A model generated the notes under the pieces. It had not been told where the DNA came from, searched no databases, and worked only from the letters and a program-made list of their open reading frames with translations. From assembly GCA_000320545.1 (NCBI GenBank), contig ADNK01001811.1:17501-50999 (forward strand): a DNA stretch of 33,499 nt. The letters are read 5' to 3'. This document shows, one piece after another, positions 10,440 to 19,900 of the stretch (within the stretch, counting starts at the first letter, position 1; each line of letters begins with the position of its first letter). Position numbers and translations under genes: made by a program. The DNA is from Bigelowiella natans CCMP2755 (taxonomy: Eukaryota; Cercozoa; Chlorarachniophyceae).

Positions 10440-10868
10440 CGTGCCAGCGTGACGACAAGGAGGGCTCTGTGACCGTCGGCAACAAACGACTGCGCAAAGG
10501 ACTTTGCGTGCTCCGCCCACGTCGCGGGGTGTGCAAACCAGGCAAACAATGGCAACAAGTTCTCAACTTTGCAAGGCAAGGAACAAAGCAAAGAGCAGGA
10601 ACAAAAAAAAGTGAGGAGACGTCTCACACCGTGTCAAGCTCCTGCAACTTTGCCGCCACCCACGTTCCGGCTCAGTTCTTCGACGATGTGTCGACCTGGA
10701 CGAGGAGGCCTCTCCGCTGCGGAGTGCGCTCGACGCAGAAAACGCACACACCCTGATTCAGGTCAGCGTGGACGTCGTTGCGTGAGGTTGAAACGTGAAG
10801 CGACGCCAATCGCAGCCTGCGAAGCCCAAGACAAGCCAAGACAAAGCGCCACCGCATCGCACGATTGC
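10440..10868 (+). repeat. Repeat module e, right copy
   Basis: Second copy of 3054-3515. A two-base difference inside the conserved block (left GACAACGACGACCTGG, right GACGATGTGTCGACCTGG) shifts all frames between the copies. Confidence 0.88.
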
Positions 10869-10874
10869 GAAAGT

Positions 10875-11032
10875 TTCTCAAAATCAACACTGCTCGCGTT
10901 CGTGTCGCAAGCTTGCAGTGCAACGCTGTCGCACTGAGTGGACTGCAACACGTCGCGTGCGACTCTTGCAATTCACTTTGGTGGAGGGGGGGGGGGCGTG
11001 GCGCTCAGTTCCACGTCACAGCCGACTCGCGA
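10875..11032 (+). repeat. Repeat module c, right copy
   Basis: Second copy of 2608-2790. Here it follows module e, while on the left it precedes d and e, so module order has been rearranged. Confidence 0.85.
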
Positions 11033-11050
11033 CACGGGCAACGACGCCTT

Positions 11051-11101
11051 GAGACGTCTCACGGCGACACGACGTGCGTCGCTCGTGGAACGGTCTCAGA
11101 A
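11051..11101 (+). repeat. Repeat module b, forward copy
   Basis: Reverse complement of 2552-2602 with few mismatches. It lies downstream of module c in this block. Confidence 0.85.
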
Positions 11102-11152
11102 CGCCAAAACGTGCGTGCAAAGATCTCACGTTGGGAGAGGAGCAAAGCTGCA

Positions 11153-11207
11153 GAGTGCACGGGTGCACTTCAGAGGTGTTTGCGCGTGTTGCTCTCGTTG
11201 GCAAGAG
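11153..11207 (+). repeat. Repeat module f, right copy
   Basis: Second copy of 3534-3590; it ends the right block. Confidence 0.8.
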
Positions 11208-13374
11208 TGGAGGCAGAGCAGTTTGGACAGGACGTGGACGGGCAGGTGACGGGAGGGTGGATCCAACCTTTCGAACAGGTCCTGGTGGCCTCTCTCGAGT
11301 CCTTTCCAAGCGGGTGCACACGTTTTTCTGACGAGACTTGAGGCTGCGAGCGGCGGTGTGACGCCTTGGACCCGTTTCACGTTGCCTGCTGCTGCGTCGC
11401 CGGTGAGCAACGCCAGGGCGTTCAACTTTTGGTTGGCAGTTTCGAGTGCTGTCAGAGTGGCTCGGTGTTTGTCAAGCTCTTTTTGCAGGTGACGTGAACG
11501 GTTGCACTCTGAGAGGCTTTTTGACGGAGCTCCTTCCACCGTCTCTTTTCCCACTTTTCGGGTTTCAAGACAACTTCGCCCTTGCAATTCTCCGTTTCTC
11601 GGCCCCCCTGTTTTCGCCATCGTTTCACTTTTCTCACCCTTCGGACTTCGTCTTTCCGTTCATCACGACCCTCGTTTCGTTGGTTGCGAGTTTCACCTTG
11701 CACGTTGGTGTCGTTCACCCAGTCACGAAGAGAAGCACGAGCGGACTCCTTCCTCTTCAGGAAAAGCAACGGCGTTCGAGGACTGCGTCTTTGAAGTCCA
11801 CGCTGGCTCGGGAGTGAGACTGGGAAGAGAAGGAAGCGCAGGGACGACGATGAAAAGAAAAGTCAGGAAGGACGAGAGGAAACCCAAAAAAGTTGGAAAG
11901 TGCAAAGAGGAACGTGACACCCACACAGACCGGAAAAGGACTGTCAACGACGCAACGGCAGAACTCGATTGAGGTCCTCCTCTCCAGGAACGTGCGATGG
12001 CCTTGCGTGTCGCACGCGACTGCGTCCCACGGCTGCGTCCCACGGAGGAACAAAAACGGCTCCTCCGCAAGTGCACGGGTGCTCACAACCACAATTGCAC
12101 CCAACCAAGTGGTGGTGGACCCATTGAACAACAAGGAAAAGTGCACGTCAATGCCGGACTTCCAAGGTCCAAAAGAGCCACCTGTGCAAGGTGTGGGAAA
12201 GTGTGCGCACTTGGCACCGCTCTTGGACAACTCACCAAAGCTGGCGAAGGGGAAAAGCAATTCCTGGCTGAACGACGTGCCTCGGAACTTGAGGACGCAA
12301 TCGGTGAACGAGCACCAGACGAGCCACTTTGAAGCCAGGAAGGGAGGTGTTCAAAAGGTGAACTCCGAGGCACCAAGGAGCCAAGGAAACGTGCGACTCG
12401 CACGGAAACCAGAGGGTTTCGTTCCAATGTTTGGTGAACGATGGGTTCTTTCTGTTCCCAAAGCCCAACGGCGAAACCAACCTTGCTCACAAAACCAAAG
12501 GTGAGCTGCTGCGTGAGGCCACCAGTGACTCGATCCAAAAGAACACTTCCTTCCACCGCTGAGCAGGTGTCGTGAGGAGGGAGCGTGTGGCCGTTTGAAC
12601 AGCTGAAGGCAAGCATTGACGTCTTCTGTGTGCCATTGTCAGGTTGCAGTGGCAATTCAGCAGTGGGGGTTTGGCAAAGTTGCGAAAGGAGAGTGAGCCG
12701 TGCCAGCGTGGGAGTGGTGGCGGGTGCAGGAACTGTGGGCAGCAGTTCGAGCACAAGAACCGTTCAACAGCTGGCTCAACTGACCCCCCCCAAAGTCCCA
12801 TCTCCCCCGTGCTGGCACGGAGGACTTTCTCACCGTCTGCAACAGCGCACAGGGAGAGCAACAGCTTTGCACGCAAACGAGTCAGGAAGAATCAGAGAAG
12901 CGTCCGCGTGGGAGAGTGGGAGAGAAGTCCCTGTTTTTTTCCTGCTGAAGTTTGTTGTCGCTGCATCAAAGTTCACTTGGTCTTTGCGAAGTCATTTTGT
13001 TCTGGGTTTGACAAAACATCAGAACAAAAGCTTTTCATCTTGCGGATTTGGATCTCTGCACCGCCGGATTTCAAACTGCGACATCCTGCTGTGAGCAAAA
13101 CAGCCGGCGTTTGCAAACAGGTTCGTGAGACACGTGACGTGATCTCACACGCTTGCATTGAGACAATTTGTTGCACGCGAAACGATCAAGTTCACAGGTG
13201 CGCATCAAGTATTGGAATTCCCTTCTCACTGTGGATCGCGTCCAGCTGAGGATGTTGTCGCGAGCAAAAGTCACTTGGCATTTCTGTCAGTTTTCTCGGA
13301 ATCACTTCATTGAAAATTCATTCAGTCGGCTGCACAGAAAGGCAGCCCCTGACAAAGACTGAAGCTTTGCTTCG

Positions 13375-13994
13375 ATGCAAGCCGGGATATGGGCTTTCAT
13401 GGTGTGGTTGTTGCTGCACGCAAGTGTCAAAGCTCAAACATTGATCACCTTCGACGCAGTTGAAGAAGGCGCAAATTTTTACATTGAAGCTGGATTTCAA
13501 TTCACTGTTGTCAACTCGGGATTTGGCCCTCCTGGGATGATTCAGGAAGGCTTCGTGTCAACATTGGAACCAGACATCGTTGACGTGAGGCATCAGGGAG
13601 GCAAACTCTTTGATGTCATCTCCATCCAGATGTTTTCACCAATCCCAGATCAAATTGCCTCATTCAGAGGGTTTGGACCAACGCAAGAGCCTGCTACCTT
13701 TGAAGCGTTTACCAATGGAGACATAGTGTTTGTAGACTTTCCCGCTGAGTTCATGAACCTAGATCGCTTTGAAATTGGTAGCTACAACATTCATTTATCT
13801 TGAGTTTGCGGCAAAAGTAACAAATGATGTGTGTGTAGATGTGCAGGGGATTGCGTTCGGTTCACTGTTGCTGATGACGAACACGTTGTCAACATCGCCT
13901 TCTACCTCAATTCCATCAGCTAATCCGACGACACTATCGCCAAAGGATAGCACAACAACTAGTCCTATGGTGATTTCTACTTGCAGTCCTACGG
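13375..13994 (+). CDS. Exons 1-2: signal peptide and N-terminal domain
   Basis: The start is the Met at 13375, giving MQAGIWAFMVWLLLHASVKA followed by QTLITFD, a convincing signal peptide and cleavage site. The next 120 residues alternate hydrophobic and polar and close with LDRFEI, then DVQGIAFGS after a 61-bp intron (13778-13838). I recall this pattern (ITFD near the start, a final FEI..D...FG strand) from bacterial PEP-CTERM-type beta-sandwich domains, but this is a resemblance only. Exon 2 then runs into Ser/Thr/Pro repeats and ends in phase 1 at a GTAATA donor. Reading through the first intron instead hits a stop at 13801. Confidence 0.78.
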
Positions 13995-16900
13995 GTAATA
14001 CGTCCTCAATTTCTCCCATTTCAGATCCGACATGTTCAATCCACATTATCTACAAATTCTATCCAAACCAATACACACTCTACTGTCAGCACTTCCACTG
14101 TCTGTCCTTTTTGAATCCGACCGAAATGCTATCCACTGTGTAAATGCCATCTACTATGTCGCCATTAGTGAATCCGACTGAGGTCCCAACTTCTTGTCCT
14201 TCGAAAAATCCAACCACGTTGTCTCCAATTTCTGCACCTACTGGTATGGCCATCTTAACTTCTGTATTATTCTAATTTTACTAAATACAGAGCAACCAAC
14301 TGCCCTTAGGCAGCCGTATACGATAACTCTATTGATTTGGTCAAAATTACTGTCCATTTATGTATTTGTAATCCTCATCATTCCCTCGTGATAATAAATA
14401 TACACCACAATATTCTTAGCCCTAGTGTTTAATTTTTGAGTATATTACTACACCATCTCCAACCTCAGTTTCAACTTATCTAAGATAACCTAGCGATATT
14501 CTATTTCAAAACCGACTTGAACAGAAAAAACCCCATATTTTTAATATTCATGCCAGCCTTTTTTCCCGAGTCTCCGTGTGTTTGAATCTCACATGTAGAC
14601 CCTTTTAACCGTGCCGATATGGTCTTATGTAACATTATCTACATTCTTAGGTAAACCATCGTGTGCACCTTCATCTAACCCTTCTAGTTCTCCCCAAGGT
14701 AGTTCAAAGTCTTCTTCACCAACTATATCTGCGAATTCTTCCCAATCCTATGCCAGTATATGCAGCGAGCAGATCGTTTTAAACTTGCTTTGATGTGCTA
14801 TTTAGGAAGCTCAACAGCTCCAACTTCTACTCCTTTCACAAATTCAAATGCACCGAGTTTTTCACCATCTTCAACACCTTCTAGCTCTCCCCAAGGTAGC
14901 TAAAACTCAAAGTTTCATTCACCAACTATATCTGCGTGTTCCTCCTAATTCCCACCATATGGCGTAATGACTTGCGTTGAAACGGCTTCCTGATTATGGA
15001 AGAATGTGCAGGGAGTAGGCCTTTTTAAACTTGCTTTGATGTGCTATTTAGGAAGCTCAAGAGCTCCAACTTCCACTCCTTTGACAAATTCAAGTGCACC
15101 GAGTTTTTCACCATCTTCAACACCTTCTTTGACTCCATCTTTGACTCCTTCTAGCAATCCCCAAGGTAGCTAAATCTCGAAGTGTCGTTCACCAACTATA
15201 TCTGCGTGTTCCTCCTAATTCCCACCATATGGCGTAATGACTTGCGTTGAAACGGCTTCCTGATTATGGAAGAATGTGCAGGGAGTAGGCCTTTTTAAAC
15301 TTGCTTTGATGTGCTATTTAGGAAGCTCAAGAGCTCCAACTTCCACTCCTTTGACAAATTCAAGTGCACCGAGTTTTTCATCATCTTCAACACCTTCTTT
15401 GACTCCATCTTTGACTCCTTCTAGCAATCCCCAAGGTAGCTAAATCTCGAAGTGTCGTTCACCAACAATATCTGCGTGTTCCTCCTAATTCCCACCATAT
15501 GGCGTAATGACTTGCGTTGAAACGGCTTCCTGATTATGGAAGAATGTGCAGGGAGTAGGCCTTTTTAAACTTGCTTTGATGTGCTATTTAGGAAGCTCAA
15601 GAGCTCCAACTTCCACTCCTTTGACAAATTCAAGTGCACCGAGTTTTTCATCATCTTCAACACCTTCTTTGACTCCATCTTTGACTCCTTCTAGATCTCC
15701 CCAAGGTAGCTAAACCTCAAAATCCTCTTCACCAACCGTATATGTGTCGCCCGATGCCCAATATTTGGCGTTAGAATATACGCACCGAGTACCGTCATTT
15801 TCTTAACACCATCATCAACTGTTTTCTTTATTACGCACTCTTTCATATCCCCTTAAATGTCCCGATTTGTAACTTTCTAGACTTGACTTGTATACCTTAT
15901 TGTAGGTACTTTGAATCCACCTATAGACTTGCCTCAGAGTTCCCCTTCTACTAGTTTCCCTCTAGATAGTTCAAAGATTTCTATTTCTTTGCCACCGTCA
16001 TCGTTTCATTTCCCTATCCCGCAATCTTCCCTATCTTCTACGTCTCAACTTCTAACCTTATCGACTTCTATACTTACAATCTCGCTTGTCATCAACACCC
16101 TCCATATCCTTAGGTATACCTACAGAGTTGCCTCAGAGCTCGACACCGTCCCCTTCGGTACCAACCATCTGTGCTTCACCAGTTGTACTTGACGCAGCTC
16201 CGGGTTCAGGAGGTTGCTCAGCCAGTATTATCTTCGATATAGAGACAAACCGTGCCGGTGAACCGGGTAATCTGGGCCCTCCTGCGTCTACATCGGGCGA
16301 TTCTACGAGCTGCACTCGAATATTCACCAGCGCAACCGCAAGCCAGCTAGGCCAGGATGCAATATGTGTGTGGCAAACCCGGTCTATTCTGGTGGTTCGC
16401 TTCGGACTAGATGCATCACTGCCGATTGGAGCTAGCATGGAGTTCCTCCAGGATCTTATATTTCAGCACAATTGTCCAGCTGGAAGCACACAGTTGGCAG
16501 TAGCGGAACCTTTCATACTTAATTCTCCGAACTTCTCTGTGCAGCCCACAGTTTCCCTCTCCTACCCATCGGTAAGTGACAACTGCCAAGAGATTTTCAT
16601 CTCGTCTGTAAACTCAAGGGGATCAGCATGCAGGTCCTTGAATATATATCAAAAATAAAATCGACAACTCGCGAAATCAGCTACCCATTACTCTACCCAT
16701 TTAATACTACGGTTTCATTTCAGACCCTTTTCATCTTACGAATGGACGTTGCTGCCGACGACGTCGTACGAGCTCACTCAGCTTCCAGTGCCAGACGTCC
16801 TTCTCACAGAAATATCGACACTGATTCTAGACAACACCTCACCTTCTCTTACATTTTTTGCGCCAATACCTGGAGTGAGATACGACATCTCGGTCAAATT

Positions 16901-19900
16901 GACCAACTGGCTAGGAGGAACTGCAATGCGAATTGCCTCGGTCACAGCATCGCTTACTGGTAGATTCTATTCTATGATAATGATTCGGATAATACATTTG
17001 ACGACCGAATTGATTCATCCATGCCGTTTCCAACGTGCCTTAATTTGATACTCCATGCCTCACAGCATCAATGTGAATTCGTTAAAAATCATTGTCTTTG
17101 TCATAGGCTATCGCGTACCACATTTGACTATAAATACTGGAGACAATGTTTTTATTGACTTCACGAGGAACTCGGAATTCACGACGTCTCTCCTACCCCC
17201 CTCTGTCTTCTCTTCTCCGGAATGCTCAATATTATTGGTATTCATATCAAAATCCTAATCATTAATCATTATGAGTTATCTCATATTGGTTTGTGCTAAG
17301 TCTTTCGGTCAAGTAGTCTACAATTGGGAGTTAATCGACGGGCCAATGCCTTTACCATTACTCACTGGAAACACAAACGGTAACCAATTGATATATTGAT
17401 ATAACGTGAGAAAGTTTTCTGTTCAAATTGCCGAATTCGCGATTCAAATATCTGAATTATATAAATAGTCATATTTAAATATGGCATTGGTTTATTATTG
17501 ATCCACAATTGATTGATATCAGGTCCTGCACTTCGTTTGCCAAGCTTTTTCTTCAAACCTTTCAGCACATATACAATAATGCTAAATGCAACTTTTAACC
17601 CTCCGCCTCCCCCAGATGGAAGCGCGGGTGGAGGCGGCATGAACCCATCCCCCCCACCACCCCCCCCATTTGAAAGTCGAACTACAACTACATTTGTGAA
17701 CATCATAACCGGGAATGAAACCACTGATGTTCGGCTGGAAGGCTGCAACCGGCATTTACCCTTACCCCCCGCCAATCAATTCAGAGTCTTCACAATATCT
17801 GCTAGGTAATGAAGTACATTTTCTATGCCTCTAAAAATCTAAAAATGACTTCGAGTTCAGTATCCTAATGATTGTGGGCTTGGTTTTTGCTCACGAAGCA
17901 GAAAACACTGTCAACAATTGTCAACAACCTGCACCTTTTGCACGGTTTTGGTTTCTAGAAAAACGGCGCAAATCAGTGAATGACATATAACCTGTAGGAC
18001 GTCAAGGCTACGGGCACCTAACGGTCTAGTGACACAGGACGAGCTGGAGTATGAGCTACTTTGCTCGAACGGAGTTCTTATGACCGGCAATGCCCCTCCG
18101 GAGACAATGCTTTGTCAAGTTGGCAACCCCCCTCCCGGAATAACTTTCCCACCCGCCCGGAAGGGCGAAATCGTCTTCTCGAACGAGGGGCTCGAAGATC
18201 TGAATTCCCAAGATGATGCATTCTATAGGCTCACAGCAAATGTGTGGTACCCTCCCTTAGCTGGGAGTCTCGGCACGGGACAATGCATTATAATCCCATC
18301 AAGCGCCGTCAATATCGATGTGGAGGTGGACGTAGTCCCAAATTTTATCAATAATAATATTCGATTCTCGGCGATCTTCCCACTTGGCCCTTCACCCCAA
18401 AACGCAACATACAGTTGGTCATGCAGAAAAGGTCCCTCACGAATACCATGTGAGTCATCGGCCTATGCTGGGCTTTCAAATGCGGAGTTGACCTCCCGTA
18501 CACTTAGGATTCCTTTCTCAAATCTTCAGCCGAGTATCGTGTACATTTGGAGCGTGTTAGTGTCTACTTCCCCCTCAAGCCAAGGCATTGCCTTTGCCGA
18601 GTACAAAGTCCCACAACTTCCTCAAGGGGGGGTGTGCGAGGCAGTTCCTGCAATTTCCTTCGCCTATAATACAAGCATCAGACTTCAATGCCATGGGTAG
18701 ATTTTCAACTGAATTTGTTATAATATTGTCAATTGTAAATACATTAATGCAGTTCTATGTAAACATACTGACGCACAAACAGTATTCCTGAAGATCTCTT
18801 GTGATTCATTAGGTGGTCAACAGGTGCGCTCGAGGAAAGCCTGCCCCTCTCCTACCAATTTTCCTTGATTCAAAATAGTGGCCTTTCAACTGTTCTTTGC
18901 CGTTTCTCGCCCTCAGCAGAATGCTCTGCAGCTCTCCCTGGAGAGGAGCAACCAGGACAATCGATTGTCTCACTCATAGCATCAATCCGCATAGGCGAAT
19001 TAAGGACTTTACAGGTGCTCAAAACTTAGATTTAACATAGAATATGCAAATTCACGGTGAATTGAATCGTTATTCTTCAGGTACCTTTTCAGGTGACAAT
19101 AATCACCCCTATGCTGGATGCAGCCTCTGTAATTGAATATGTTCGCATAGAATTTATATTAGTTAGTTACTAATTGAATCATTGTAAATTGCTTAATAGG
19201 CTCAGATCTTAGCTGATACGCTAGAAGAAGATGGAAGAATTTCTGCTGAGCTTGGTGAATTGGACGTTACTGTGCAACAACTAAGCGCAGCTGCAGGATT
19301 GTATCGAGGTCGAAACGACCTTGGAGATCGTCGTCAACAGACACGTGGCCTGATTGATATAGCAAGGACAGCTGTTGATAGAGCTGAGCGCACTTCTGCA
19401 TCGGTGGTTTCAAGTGCCTCGATATTCGCTCTCCTAGTTTCTGAGCAGGAAACGGTCGACCCTGATCTAGCTGCGGATGTAGCAGATGTTTCAGCGAACC
19501 TTTCGCTTGGAATTGCTGCCGATTCAGAACTGGCGTATTCGGATGAGTATGGTCAGCAGACAACAGCGTTATTGGCTAGCATCATGAACATTACCGGGGG
19601 CAATTTCACTCCCAGTTACATCTCTACAGCTACGTCGCAATCAACAAACATTTTGTCTTCTTTCAGAAGTGATATGGCGTTGCGTAATCTTGGCCTCGCC
19701 ATGGCTCCTGAAGAAGGCGTCTTAATATCGGCGTCATCTTCTGAAGATGCTGGTGGATTCTACTGCACAGCGGAGGGGTTATCGCCGGAGGACGCTCTCG
19801 AAATCCTGCAAAGGAACTCAGGTTTCTCCGTGTCTCCTTCAGCATTTACGACTGATGCTGGAAGTCCTATTAACTCCACCATTACGAGCATTCTAGCAGA

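Larger units (their letters stand above)
5764..13374. other. Repeat-module field, middle and right blocks
   Basis: About 7.6 kb in which I can support no gene. ORFs up to 536 codons exist (6218-7828, plus), but their products are a patchwork of Cys/His/Arg/Ser/Thr with no domain, and overlapping frames on both strands are equally open. Such openness follows from the low stop-codon density of GTGC-rich sequence. Modules shared with 2463-3590 occur at 7163-7452 and 10440-11207. There is also a strong hairpin near 8862 and a 28-bp tandem repeat near 9588. From 11340 to 13370 I see no second copies and no recognisable exons. Confidence 0.5.

Noticed and set aside
11893-12754. ORFs of about 200 codons on both strands
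   Set aside because: CARCGKVC at about 12178 looks briefly like a zinc knuckle, but there is no second Cys/His pair and no neighbouring coding-like exon.
1900-13370. A decayed retrotransposon or DNA transposon as the source of the field
   Set aside because: I looked for reverse transcriptase (YxDD), integrase or transposase motifs and long terminal repeats and saw none. Only the small b-c element remains possible.
14611-15710. CRISPR-like array because of regular 270-bp spacing
   Set aside because: The whole 270 bp is repeated, including the would-be spacers. It is a tandem exon-intron duplication in a eukaryotic gene.
17362-17775. 137-codon minus-strand ORF with a Gly-rich stretch
   Set aside because: Antisense shadow of exons 13-14 of the receptor gene, whose plus-strand frame fits splice sites and the REJ pattern.
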